Below are positions 51,121-62,094 of a stretch of DNA of 64,000 nt, piece after piece. Position numbers and translations under genes: made by a program. Below the pieces are notes generated by a model. The model was given only the letters and a program-made list of their open reading frames with translations. It had not been told where the DNA came from and made no database searches. This DNA is from Rhizoctonia solani (lineage: Eukaryota; Basidiomycota; Agaricomycetes; Cantharellales; Ceratobasidiaceae): the NCBI RefSeq assembly GCF_016906535.1, contig NC_057385.1, positions 1,240,001-1,304,000 of the forward strand, read 5' to 3'. Within the stretch, counting starts at the first letter, position 1, and every line of letters begins with the position of its first letter.

Positions 51121-51123
<3 letters not shown>
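51109..51123. repeat. Target-site duplication of the LINE, 3' side
   Basis: TCACGTGATTATAAT, identical to 57584-57598. The last T merges with the poly(T) run, so the true length is 14 or 15 bp. Confidence 0.9.

Positions 51124-51152
<29 letters not shown>
51123..51152 (-). repeat. Poly(A) tail of the LINE (30-nt T run on plus strand)
   Basis: Thirty uninterrupted T on the plus strand directly next to the target-site duplication, marking the 3' end of the reverse-transcribed element. Confidence 0.9.
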
Positions 51153-51153
<1 letters not shown>

Positions 51154-51426
51154 GTACATTTCCATATATAAAACAATACGGGAGCTACATGCGAACTAGG
51201 CAAACCGCTCACAAAACAAGAACCGAACCGTGAAAGCTACAACACAAAACGCAGAAGAAGGAAGCACAGGAGGGAAACAGCAGGAGAAAGAGGAAACAAC
51301 AGAGACAGTAGCACGGTCAGAGAACAAATGGAAGAGTCGCGTGGCGACATACAAGTGGCTTAAGGCCTAACTCGGGGTAGAGGCCGTAAGGGCGGGAATG
51401 AAGTGGCGGCCTTAAGGGCGTATATA

Positions 51427-54400
51427 CTACATGGTTTGAGCGGCTGCCTGCGGGCCTCCTCGTCTTCGGCCTATGCCCGTCTTGGCAATGAACTTTGCGA
51501 CTGCTTCGAGACCTGCGAGGGAGCCAAACAGTGTGGGATCGTTAATGTTGGTGGAAAACTCACTAAGTATCCCCCTGTGTCCCGCCGTACGGGACAGGAG
51601 GTGGTTAAATGAAAGATAGTCTCTACCGACTCCCCGCAGGCACACCTGGGATCTACGTCGTGATGGAATTGTGCGTGGTACTCGCCATAATGGCCGTGCC
51701 CGGTGAGGTATTGTACGAGGCGGCACTCGATGTCCCTGCCCAATTTGCTTGAGTTAAATATGGGATGTAATTTGAGCGCGGGTGGGCGGGGGATGTAGTA
51801 TTTCGAGTTTATTCTTGTTTCTGAATGCTCGTACCATGCTTTCTTCCATGAACGTACGGTTTTGCGTGTTGCCTGTTCTTTCGCCCATGTGATGGTGCGA
51901 TTGAATAAGGGGGTCGGGGCCACTCTAGCTCCTTCGTTAGCCAAACGATCCGCTCTTTCGTTGCCTTCGACTCCGTTGTGTCCGGGCGTCCATGTGATGT
52001 GTATGGATCGTTCTGGGTGTCCCTCCACAAATGCCTTGGCGGCGGGGACGAATATTCTGGACGCGTATTGGCACGGATGTCGCGAGAGGTCGGCGATTGA
52101 TTTAACAGCGGACTGGTTGTCGCAATAGATGCGTATTTTGCGGTAACCTTGGTTTTCGGCTATTTGTTTAGCTTTCATGAACGCTAATAGAATTCCCAGC
52201 ATTTCTGCATCGTATATGTTGGCTCGCGGTCCAATTCCGATTGACGACGAAGACAAAGTCCTTTTTCCGGCACGTATCACGTAGCCGACGCCGACTTTCC
52301 GAATGCCATTGGACACCGCCGCGTGCCCATCTGAGTAGCCAAGAACGCTGGCATGACATTCTTCCAGCACGCTGATTTCGGATAGGATTTTGTTGCGGTA
52401 TTCGTCACGTTTAAGGCCGTCGGTGGTGTCCTTGATTTTGATTTGATCAGGGAATGGAATGGACGGATTGGATGGGTGGTTGATGTGCGGCGTGACAAAC
52501 TCGATGTGGGTGGCTATGTGATGCAATGAAATGGATGGGGGATTCCAAGTTCTTGGTCTTGTGTTCCTGTTGCTGTTGAGAGTGGGTGTATGCGTGTCCC
52601 ATGATTCAGGGAGACGTTTAGCAACTTGGGACAACTTGGGGATGGTTCTGAGCTTGGTTGCGTAATTCATGATGAGCTTCTTGCACGTGATGTGCAGGGG
52701 TGGGATGGAGGCTAGGTGTTCAAGACAGGGGATGGGAGTGGTTTTGAAGGCTCCAAGAAGCCATCTCAATCCTTGGTTCTGGACCTTCCTAAGCGGTTCA
52801 AGCAACGACTTCTGTCTACGCCCCAGAAACCACAGAGGGATCCATATGTGAGGATGGGGATGACGCAGGTGATGTATAGGATGCGTGCGTGTTTGATGGT
52901 GTCCACGCTGTGTGTTGGCTAGCATTCTGAGTCCGGCTATGACAGCTTTGGCTTTGTTAGCGGAATTCAGGATGTGCTCTTTGAACAAGAGCTTCCTATC
53001 TAAGAAGAATCCTAGCCAACGGATACATCCTTGAGGCAGTATGGTGGAGTTCTTGCCATTCAGGGTAAGGTGAAGACTGGGTTGGAAGAGTGATTAGAGT
53101 TGCGATAGAAGTGAATAAGGTCTGACTTATCAATTTCAAATTCAAGGCCAAGTTGGAGAGCTGTGTTGGACACGCTGTGGCTATCCGCCTCATAGTAGAC
53201 ACATTATACTCATGGACTTCCCCCAAGCCAGTATAGTGAAGTCATCAATATATGCAAAGGATTGCGCGTGTGGGTCTTGTGCAGCAATAAGCAAGGGGGT
53301 GGAGTATAAGGAGGATAATATGGGGGATAGTGGAGAACCTTGGGGAATACCCACAGGGGAAGTGCAATGGGAGGGCAGAGGTGCCCGTCAACCCTGAACT
53401 GCGCAGTTCTGTGGCTGAGATATGACTTGAGCCAATTGCAAATCTGGTTGGAGTATCCCATGCGGTCTAAGGTGTATATAAGTCTGCTGTGGTCCACATT
53501 GTTAAAGTATCCAGAGACGTCAAGGGTGATGAGTGAGACCCTGTGATTTGACTTCCAGTGAGTTTTGATGTCATGGATCATGCAGATCCCTGCATCGGTG
53601 CAAGATGTGATATCCCTCCCTCCAAATTGGCTATGAGGGATGAGAGTGTGTTTACCAGCCTCAAAAGTGAGTCGGGTGGTAATGACTTTCTCCAAGAGCT
53701 TAGACAGGGTTTCTAATAGGGCAATTGGTCTGTAGTTCTTGGGTAGGGACATGTCTTGGCGACGGGGTTTGGGTATGGGGGCAATGACACAGCTTCGCAG
53801 CACAGTGGGGTGATATCCAATGTTTAAGGCACAGATTGAAGAGTCTGGCAAACAGTGATGTGTCGTACCAGAAAGCCCACTTTAGCAGCCTGTAGTTAGA
53901 ACCAAAGACACCAGGTGATGATTTGTTGGATGTGTTTTGATGGCGTTAGCAATTTCGTCTACTGATATCTCCTGAAAAGGCCGCTTGGGCATGGCTTTAA
54001 TCCCAAGTGGTTGTAGGGATATGTGGGGATTGGCGACAGTAGGGAAGAATTGTTTGGCTAGGTTTTCGGCTTTGTGGTGTGGGTGCGTGGCTGTGTTGCC
54101 GCCGTTGGGGTTTTTGATCGGGGGCAGTAGGGATCGTCTTTTTCCTTGGAACCATTTCAGCGACTCGAAGACCTTGGACGTACGTATTTCAGATAGTATA
54201 CGGTCACCGTTGTTTCGGCGAGCTCGTCTAATGGCGCCGCGTAGGGTAGCGCGTAGTTGGTCTCGGGTGCGTCCTTCGGGGTTATGTTTAAGGTCGTTGA
54301 GGGCGCCTGAGCATTCGGCGTTCCACCAAGGGGATCGGACTGGTCCGCTACCTTTCTTTTTGTTGCCGTCGGGCATCGTTTTCATCGTGGCGGTTGACAT

Positions 54401-55329
54401 CGCTTCCAAGATCGCCCCCGTGATCAAGTCAGCGTCTTCGGCCGTAGTGGGTTCTTCGGGGAGTTCGAATTTCTTGAGGGCGTTGGCATAAGCTTCCACC
54501 CATTTGTCCTCCCGCTTGGGGTCGATTTGCCTGTGCGGTGTTTGGACCGCGTCTTCATCAGGCAGGTTTTGATCGGACGGCTGGATCGACCATGTTATGG
54601 CCATATGGTCCGATCCGCACGATCTGCCTGTCGAGGGCGTGTCTACTTCCCAGTTGAAGTTAGGCCATGCCTCGACGGCCCTAGGGTTAAGAAAGGTGAG
54701 ATCAATGATTGAATTGGATTCGGTATTGGGTGCAATGCGTGTGGGGGAGGAGGTGGTGTTCATTAGGGTCAGGTCGTTGTACTCAGCGTAGTCCCTAAAT
54801 TCTCTCTCGGTTTGGTTGGGGTGCCTGTTTTTCCATTTGGAATTATCGAGGCCCATCGGGGTGGTGGAGGTTGAAGTCTCCTGTTAGGATGAGTGGGCGT
54901 TCGGCTGGGATGATTTGTTCGGTAAGGTGTTGGATTGTTTTGTAGGCGTCTTTTCCGTGTGCGTATGTGTTGATGATGGTGAATTTGTGGTTTTCGAGAG
55001 ACGTCTAGTGCGAGGATATCGCGGTGGATCGGGACGCAGTTGGAGAATTGTGCGTGAATGTGTCGGTCTTTGCGGATATAGATGGCGACGCTCGGGCCTT
55101 GTGCTTCTTCGAAGCCGGGTGGAACGACGCATAGATAATTGGGAGAGTTGACCGTGCCATAAATATTATGATGATTGGGGTTGGTATTTTTCTGGGAGCC
55201 GATGCGGCCCCACCATATGTCCTGAAAGATAAATATGTCAAAGTGCGCGTACAGTGGTTCGTTTAGCAGGGCATGCATGCGCGGGTTGCATCCTGCCACG
55301 TTGAGTTGGATGATGTGTCTTTCAGTCAT
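51427..55329 (-). pseudogene. LINE ORF2: endonuclease-reverse transcriptase-RNase H polyprotein, frame-broken
   Basis: Starts at ATG 55329, overlapping the ORF1 stop. The endonuclease region has RHIIQLNVAGCN, DIFIFQDIW, SVAIYIRKDR and, near its end, IDLTFLN with CGSDHMAITW. The RT has NYRPIALLETLSKLLEKVI, LITLDVSGYFNNVDH, GIPQGSPLSP and the catalytic FAYIDDFTIL (about 53225-53250). RNase H has LGYSDGHAAV, IYDAEMLGIL, RIYCDNQSAV and GVEGNERADRLA, giving all acidic residues. A CxC-x8-H-x4-C motif (CACGESVETIFHLTTSC) precedes the tail ending at 51427. Frame changes are seen near 54850, 53922, 53840, 53357 and 51573. Those at 53922 (TTT), 53357 (GGGG) and 51573 (CCCCC) would each be mended by one extra base of the run. 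Confidence 0.85.
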
Positions 55330-57571
55330 TGCGGACCGATGACCGGTTTGCAATTTTGCGTGATAGGGCGGCGGAATTCGGACATTTTGGGGCATTCGGT
55401 GGTGTTGAATCGGTGTCCGTGAAGACTGCAAGATGTGCAGTAAACGCACTCGCATGGGTTCCCTTTGCCTTCGCGGATGCATCGGGGGCAGTTGTCTGCG
55501 TTGTGTTCGTCGGTCGAGTGGTTGTTGCGTCCGCATTTGTGGCAGCGGGGTTTCTTGGTTCGGCATTGACGTTCGGTGTGTCCGTAGCGAACGCATTTAG
55601 TGCAGGTTTGCAGTAGGGGTTTGGGGTTAAACTTCTGATTTCGCATTTCCTGCCGTAGATGAACAGGTTGGGTGAGCTCATTAGACGGGCCGAGGTGAGA
55701 CCTCCTGCGTCTTCAAATGCGAACGAAACGGTGGAGGCATGGCGTCCCTCGGCTTGTAATCGCGCGGGGTCTGCTAGCCAGTCGGGTGCGAGGGTAAGTT
55801 TGACTGAGCCAAATTTGGCGGAGTCAGGGAAGGCTTCGTTGAGGAGCTGAGTTAGCTCCTCGCGGTTGCGCATGCGTTGGAGAGAGCCGCCCATCCCGGT
55901 GGGGACGTTGGTGACGACTAGTCTGCTCCAAGGGACCTCAGGTCCGAATTCGTACTCAGGGAGTCGTAGACGATCCATGAGCAGTGGGATGGCGTTTTCA
56001 ATCGCCGTGACGGAGACATTATTGGAGAAGGAAAGGTGAAGGCTTGCCTTTAGTGACCACCGGACTCTTGTGAGTCTGCCCTTGCCGAGGTTGCGGTTTG
56101 CGGCATCAAGGCATTCTCGCATGGCCACGAATATGCTTTCGGGGTTTGGTTGGGTGACGGGTAGAGTTTTGAAACGAACAACAAATTCTTGTCGTCGCTC
56201 TGTGCGGGCGCCGGTTTGGCGATATCCCTCTTGATAGCAGCGGCAATGTTAGAGGCTTTGACCTCCGGGGCTTTGGCTGGCGCCTTTGCCGCGACATTGC
56301 AAAGCTTGGACGCGTTTGTGAGGAGTTGACGGTTGGGGCGGGACTTGGTTAGTTGTGTGTTTGTTTCTAGACGTGCTCGTTTGTGCAGTGTGTACCTGCG
56401 GCGATTTGCCTTCGAGTTTGTCTAGTCGGGACTTGATATCGTCGAGCTGCCCCATCTTGGTTAAAATCGCCTGGAGCATGGCTTGAGTGGGATCGGTAGT
56501 GCTGAGTGTGTTGGTGCTGGTGGGTTTGTGTAGCCTCCCCACTCGCCTGGTTTGGCGTCGGTTCCCCAGCAGATTTCGGTGGTTAGGGGGTTAGGTTGGT
56601 TCGGGCCGGGTTCGGGTTCGCCCATGTATGTGTCTTCCTCTTCGTCTTGCTTCATCGGTGATTCCGGACGACTTGGTCCTGCTTCCGTGCCGTTGTAAAG
56701 CGCGTTTCGGCGATTGAAGAGATTTGGTTGCCTAGTTTTTCGATTTTTTGAATGAATGCGTTCGTGCTGCTCTTTTCTTCGTCGGTATCGTCATATAGTT
56801 GTCTGTTCTCGATGATGTTGGCGATGGCTTGGTTGGTGATGGTGTAGTACTTGATGCAGCGTTCGAGAGCTTCGTTGTCGGGGTAGCCTCCAGCCTCGAG
56901 GCGTTTAAACCAGTGTAGCTCTTGGCTGCTGAAAACCCAGTCTTCCATGGGGGTGACTTGTCTTTCGGTGGGTCTCGTGCGGTTTCGGGTGGGGGTGGTT
57001 GATCCTGGCCTAGATACGGCCTTCTCTTCAACGTATGTGATTTTGGGAGGGCTAGAGGAGGGTTCATCGTCCAACGTATATTCCGTGAGTTGCGCCAGCG
57101 CCGCGCCGGCATCTCTAACCTGTTCTGACTCTTGTGAGGAGCTGATGACCAGTGTGATGCCTGCGTTTGCGACGCCAGAGCTTCTCGGCGGGCTTGCGAC
57201 GAGAGGAACAGTGGGGGGGGGCTAAGGGTATAGTCCGATATGCGGTCAGTTTCGGCTAGCGCGCTAGCGACTGCCTCTTGTGTGCCTCCGCTAGGGATGG
57301 CAGAGAATGGATTTTTGTATACAGGCTTACGGTTAGGGACATTGGCTATTTTTCTGGGTTTTTTGTCGGAATCATCGGATGCGTAAATATATGGAGTCAT
57401 TAGAGTCGTTGTTTTTGGGTTTTTTGATGACTTTTCTAACAGTCGGGTAATCAGAAGCAATATCATGTTCGTGTATGCCAGTCAAATCAGAGGTAGAGCG
57501 AGTAGAACGACGCAAAATGTTCGAAAAGCGCGAGCTAATGCCTTTGCCCTTGGGCTCAGGATTGTCGGTCA
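55326..57571 (-). pseudogene. LINE ORF1: nucleic-acid-binding protein with CCHC knuckles, frame-broken
   Basis: The ATG at 57571 (MTDNPEPKGKGISSRF) lies 12 nt inside the element. A Ser/Pro-rich N-part and a helix-rich middle (LERCIKYYTITNQAIANIIE; FIQKIEKLGNQISSIAE) lead to a conserved domain (SLKASLHLSFSNNVSVTAIE; LVVTNVPTGM). Then follow three Cys/His knuckles: CTKCVRYGHTERQC, CHKCGRNNHSTDEHNADNC and CVYCTSCSLHGHRFNTTEC. This is the gag-like chaperone that packages LINE RNA. The frame changes about four times (for example near 57430, 57060, 56650 and 55645). The stop TGA 55326-55328 overlaps the ORF2 ATG. Confidence 0.8.
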
Positions 57572-57583
57572 TGGTCGCCGACG

Positions 57584-57598
57584 TCACGTGATTATAAT
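57584..57598. repeat. Target-site duplication of the LINE, 5' side
   Basis: TCACGTGATTATAAT, identical to 51109-51123. The site contains the 8-bp palindrome TCACGTGA. Confidence 0.9.
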
Positions 57599-58990
57599 AC
57601 AGCAATATTTGAGATATTTTAAAGGCGCATATCATGTGCCCAACAGGCACACAAGGTCAAGGAATCAGCATATACAAGTAGTTAAAACAACTCATAACAA
57701 TCGATCTCGTAGATCTTAGGACTTTAGGTATAATCGAGCTCGCTTTCAAAAGGACACGGGGAATCTAACACCAGTGCGTACTATGGGGTTGCCGAACCTC
57801 TGTAGATATATATGAATGTTACTACATAATGAAGAGAACATATCCTATTAACTTGAAAACTCGTTTAAATTATTTATAGAAATATAACTATGTCAGCATA
57901 ATATCGGTACACTCTTATCATATTTCGAAGAAGTTACCGGCTAATGCGCATTCATCTCATTGACAGTCTCCGCGTAAGAGACAGCGCGATTTCGATGACT
58001 CTTTCCAAATTTGAACCACTCCAATACTACCTGTTATTGGTCCGGATGGAACTTAGCATTTATGGGGTGTGATAGACTAATTCCGCGTCTGATACCCTTC
58101 GATTAGTACTATGATGAACAGCAATTTGGTCTAAATAAAGCTTCCTTTCTTATTAATAGGTAACCTAATCAAACGACCGCGAGGTCTTGTTTGGGTCCCC
58201 CGCAATATATCTTTCCTACGGGTTGGGCTCTACATATCGTATAGCCAACGTACTACAAAGGCTTGATCGCACACTCATACAATCTCGACAATTGCTCCCT
58301 CTCCCATCTGTCTGCAAATCATCCTACGTGCGCACCTAGACCTAATTCCCAGAGAAGATTTGGTTTGACTGAACACGAGCTTACCTAGACTCTACGTATC
58401 TTTTGTTGGTTCGATGGTCCGATGGTCCAATGTGATTCTGGGATGGCTTCATAACAAAGTTTGGGAGCATTCTGCTAGTAGGGAAGTTACGCAAACTTAT
58501 TGACACGCCTCCAAGTCGACCAGGGTTTCTACGTACGGTTCGACGGACACCCTTGAAATGATGAGAACCAATCCATCGAAATAGAGATTATTTTAATCCC
58601 ACCAAAATGGACCAGGTTAAATCCACACGACCTGCAAGAGAGCGCGTATGCGGAGTTGGGTCACAAACGAGGGATGAACAGAAGTTGATCATAGAATATA
58701 TTACACGGGAGTCTGGGGCTCCGTCTGTCACAATCACAAACCGGGTGTCAAGGAAAGCTCAGATATTTCTTCACGACGAATCATGCCGCTAGGTCGGATT
58801 CCGAACTAGGAAGGCGTTTAGAATGGCAGCGTCAAGTGGCTATGGGATTATGGTGATAATCAGAACCGGAGACTTCTTTCAATATAAAAAGCCTCGAGAC
58901 CCATGAGCTCATCAGACAACCGTGCACGATCACGAGCAGGCACATAAAATCCGCGCCCAACAACCTTAAGAACTTGAACTGCCACAAAAC
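57599..58990. other. Long intergenic region; TATA box at 58883-58890
   Basis: AT-rich with no supported gene. The 61-codon ORF at 58607 has no domain. A short tandem (CGATGGTCCGATGGTCC, about 58413-58429) is present. TATAAAAA lies about 100 bp upstream of the TENA-like start. Confidence 0.45.
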
Positions 58991-59765
58991 ATGCCCCCTT
59001 CAAGCCTCACTTCGTACCTTTTATCACAAACTAATTCGACAGCTTACATTGCGGCAACAAACCACCCGTTTCTCAAAAAAGCGGGGGAAGGTACACTTTC
59101 GCCGGAAACACTTGCACACTGGCTGTACCAGGACCGAATCTATGCTGCACACGCTTATCCCCGATTTGTGGGACTTTTGATCGCCAAGATTCCCTTCGAG
59201 ACTCGGGATATTTCTAGTTTTCGTTCGGACGTGACTCGTGCTGAGAGTACGAATAGGCAGATTTTGGACTGCTTGAGTTTCTCGCTGGTGAATATCGTTC
59301 GAGAAGTCAAATTTTTCGAAACAACGGCAGGGAGCATCGATGCCCAGAATAGTAGCGAAATCGAGTCTGAGCGAGCGGAGACTAGGAATTACACTGCCGA
59401 GATGGCACGGGTTGCGAGCCTTGGAACTTTAGAAGAGGGACTGGTGTTCCTGTGGGCCATGGAGAAGGTATACATATTCTCTGTTTTCGTCGACCTATTT
59501 ATATCTTTAGTATACTGACACACCCTTTTAGATGTACCTGGATTCTTGGACCTTTGCGTCCAAGCAAACGAGGCAAGAGCGCCCGAAGGGCCTCGACGCG
59601 TTCATTACAAACTGGACGTCAGATGAATTTAAAAATTTTGTGGACGATTTGGAGAAATTGGTTGACTTGTTGGGCATCGAACAAGGTTCAGACAATTGGA
59701 GACGAGCTGAAGCAACATGGAATAGGGTGGTAGAATTGGAGGAAGCATTTTGGCCTAAAGTGTGA
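58991..59765 (+). CDS. TENA/THI-4 family protein (heme-oxygenase-like fold)
   Basis: TENA proteins hydrolyse or salvage thiamine-pyrimidine compounds; many fungal members are uncharacterised. The ATG at 58991 gives MPPSSLTSYLLSQTNSTAYI, then ATNHPFLKKAGEGTLSPETL and LAHWLYQDRIYAAHAYPRFV, the family pattern in which the protein docks a short substrate. Next are FFETTAGSID and LEEGLVFLWAMEK, followed by a single intron (59467-59530). Exon 2 gives MYLDSWTFASKQ and FVDDLEKLVDLLG and ends at TGA 59763-59765. It is all-helical and about 237 residues, normal for the family. No transit peptide is seen. The bacterial catalytic Cys is not evident, so thiaminase activity should not be assumed. Confidence 0.85.
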
Positions 59766-60001
59766 TTACATGGATCAGATCAGTCCTAAAATAGAACACT
59801 GGATGCGACGGAACAATAGTGCTACAAACAATCATGTTACAGGATTAAAATAGCACTGTTGATACGAAATCGTTATAATTACGCTACTGACACCGATCGA
59901 ACAAAATAAAAATAAGCTTACGTCAAAGATAGGGTGAGAGAGACATGACGAAATTCGTAGAGGAAGAAAGATGACGGGAGCCTGCGAAGATAAATTGAGG
60001 A

Positions 60002-60487
60002 TCATCGGGGCGGAGAGGTAGCTGGATCATATGCAGGTGGAGGTCGGCTCGGGAACTGGGTGATCTGCCTGAAGAAACTTGGCGCAGCACTCATCAAACC
60101 TGGCCGGACTTCATCATTGGCTTGGCGTGATTCTGTGGTCGTAACGTTCCTATCGACAGTTTGTTCTCCGATAGCAGCCCGAGGGGTGTATTTAGGAAGG
60201 CCATCTGTGTTCTCGCCTGCTTCCATTCGAACTACTGCATCTCTATTGCGGTTTGAACGGTCTCCGGGATGGGCATGTGGTAGTGATTGCCGTGGCGGGA
60301 ATCCAAGTATCCTTTGTTGTCGTTTGCGGTTGTGCACCGCCCAAAGCCAGTACACCAAGAAGAGGCCGATACAGCCAAAGGCAACAAGGAAGAAGACGCC
60401 CGTCCCGCTCCCATTTGATTCCATGATTCTGTCGTTCGAATGTGTAAGTAGAGTCGCATTGAGTTCAGCTGCATGAAAATCGCTCAC
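60002..60487 (-). CDS. Single-pass membrane protein with LPxY and PPxY motifs (second copy of the layout)
   Basis: 161 residues: a short N-terminal segment (1-28) with NGSG and NAT sequons, one helix (~29-51, TGVFFLVAFGCIGLFLVYWL), a basic stop-transfer (HNRKRQQRI), then a polar tail. The tail has LPKY at 97-100 and PPAY at 150-153, in the same order and near the same distance from the helix and C-terminus as in the protein at 22964-23479. PY motifs bind WW domains of NEDD4/Rsp5 ligases. A second in-frame ATG (residue 22) would give a shorter form. It is divergent from PNO1. Function is inferred. Confidence 0.65.
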   Translation of the reverse strand: MSDFHAAELNATLLTHSNDRIMESNGSGTGVFFLVAFGCIGLFLVYWLWAVHNRKRQQRILGFPPRQSLPHAHPGDRSNRNRDAVVRMEAGENTDGLPKYTPRAAIGEQTVDRNVTTTESRQANDEVRPGLMSAAPSFFRQITQFPSRPPPAYDPATSPPR

Positions 60488-61000
60488 GGATATATACGAT
60501 GGGTACAGTTTACAGAGAGCCCAAGTCTATACAATTAAGGTCGTAGGTATATTGCCACTCGATAGACAACGTTCGGGTGATGTCTGCGTATCTGCGAGTG
60601 GAAGAGACTCTCGTGAGGTAGTCGTAGGAGATTTATATATATAAATACAAGTGAAGCACTTGGCGAGTGGAGGCGTGAGAGGACAAGTCCACGAAGTTTG
60701 CTTGCAACAGCCTTTTATTCGAGCGGTTGGTAATTATAGGGTATGCAGGCGGCACTCCACCTAACTGTATCGTGCCGGGCAGTGCTATTCCAAGACTTCC
60801 AAGCCATGATATCCACCCAGCCTTGAATCAAGTTGCGTAAGGATATGGACAATTCTACTGGCACGCGGGTGCCGAACCCCCATCTTCCCAGGATCGTGAC
60901 GTCGCCAATTTGGGATCTTTACAAGATGACTCAGCGCGATTGTCCTATTTGGAATTCATAATTCCAGCGCTAATATTTTCGACTCTTACTTTACCCCGCC
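60488..61000. other. Divergent promoter region between the PY membrane protein and PNO1
   Basis: No coding signal. A TATATATATAAATA stretch lies near 60633-60646 on the side of the membrane-protein gene. GTGACGTCGCC is at about 60896. Confidence 0.45.
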
Positions 61001-61980
61001 ATGGCTCCGATTGTGTCTCCGTCAGCGCCGGCCTCTTCGTCGAAACCCAAGTCAAAGAACAGACGTACCAAGTCGTCTGCTAAAAAGAACTTGATTGCTG
61101 CCCAGCCGCAGGAATCTGCTAATGTAGATCAGGACCTTATTCCACTGGGCGATGTAGTGATGGGAGAAAGCACTGCAGACGGTGATGGCGGAATGGATGT
61201 CGACAACGAGAACACTCCATATTTTCCTGCCCTGCCTGCGTCCGCTCAACGTGCGACCGAGAAATCAGAGACGAGGAAGATCCCTATACCACCTCATCGC
61301 ATGACACCTCTCAAAAAGGATTGGGTCAATATATTCTCGCCGTTGACGGAGATGCTGGGCTTACAGGTCCGGATGAATGTTCAGAAGAGAGCTGTAGAAA
61401 TCAGGGTAAGTAAAACATGGTTAAACGATACGGTATAATATAATCCAATCATTTTTTGTAGACATCCAAACATACAAAAGACATAGGGGCAATCCAAAAG
61501 GAGCTGATTTTGTTAAAGCATATGCGCTTGGATTTGATGTAAACGTGAGTTTCTCTTTGTAGGTCTTGTTTCTTTAGTCTTCATCTTGACACCGTACTTC
61601 CAGGATGCCATTGCATTATTACGACTTGATGATTTGTACTTGGATTCATTCGAAATCAAAGACGTCAAAACATTACACGGAGATCACTTGTCCAGAGCTA
61701 TTGGGCGAATTGCCGGGCATGATGGCAAGACGAAGTTTACTATTGAAAATGCTAGCCGAACACGAATCGTCCTGGCCGATACGTGAGTCGTATAGCTTTG
61801 CCACTGGTCCTTGTGCTTACCCGCCCGGTTTCTACCAGAAAAATCCACATACTTGGCTCATTCCAGAACATCAAAATCGCCCGTGACGCATTAGTTTCAC
61901 TTATTCTTGGCAGCCCACCGGGCAAGGTATACGCCGGCTTGAGAACTGTCGGCGCCCGCATGCGACAGAGGGCGATTTAG
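61001..61980 (+). CDS. PNO1: Pno1/Dim2, KH-domain 40S assembly factor, with an apparent 1-base frame break
   Basis: Nuclear/nucleolar factor that binds pre-18S rRNA near its 3' cleavage site with Nob1. Exon 1 has a basic N-tail ([15 protein letters not shown]), then [20 protein letters not shown] and [16 protein letters not shown]. Exon 2 starts [13 protein letters not shown], and the expected continuation [15 protein letters not shown] is one base out of frame. The GG at 61500-61501 needs a third G. Exon 3 gives [38 protein letters not shown] (KH loop) and [15 protein letters not shown]. Exon 4 gives [20 protein letters not shown] and [17 protein letters not shown]. The stop is TAG 61978-61980. 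All other joins are in phase. Pno1 is essential and single-copy in studied eukaryotes, so a sequence error is more likely than true loss. Confidence 0.9.
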
Positions 61981-62094
61981 ACCCATATTGTCTATGTTTT
62001 GAGGTTAGATGTTTAGGGTTTAATCCCATTCTGTAGCACCAGTGATATATGATGGACTGAATTATCATAACAAATACAAGACAGCAAAGACATC

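Larger units (their letters stand above)
51124..57583 (-). mobile_element. Full-length LINE (non-LTR retrotransposon), Tad-like, minus strand
   Basis: A 6.46-kb element flanked by a 15-bp duplication (51109-51123 and 57584-57598). Its 3' end carries a 30-nt poly(A) tail (T run 51123-51152 on the plus strand). It encodes ORF1, with three Cys/His knuckles, and ORF2, with an apurinic-type endonuclease, reverse transcriptase, RNase H and a terminal Cys/His motif. APE-RT-RNH order with a knuckle ORF1 is typical of the fungal Tad1 clade. The 5' end is only 12 nt from the ORF1 ATG, so a long 5' UTR is absent. Perfect duplications and a clean A-tail suggest a recent insertion. Several frame changes interrupt both ORFs; some fall at homopolymers. 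Confidence 0.92.

Noticed and set aside
53985..54491. 168-codon plus-strand ORF inside the LINE
   Set aside because: Antisense shadow of the GC-biased ORF2 coding sequence.
58413..58429. Short tandem GATGGTCC
   Set aside because: Only two units; not a meaningful repeat array.
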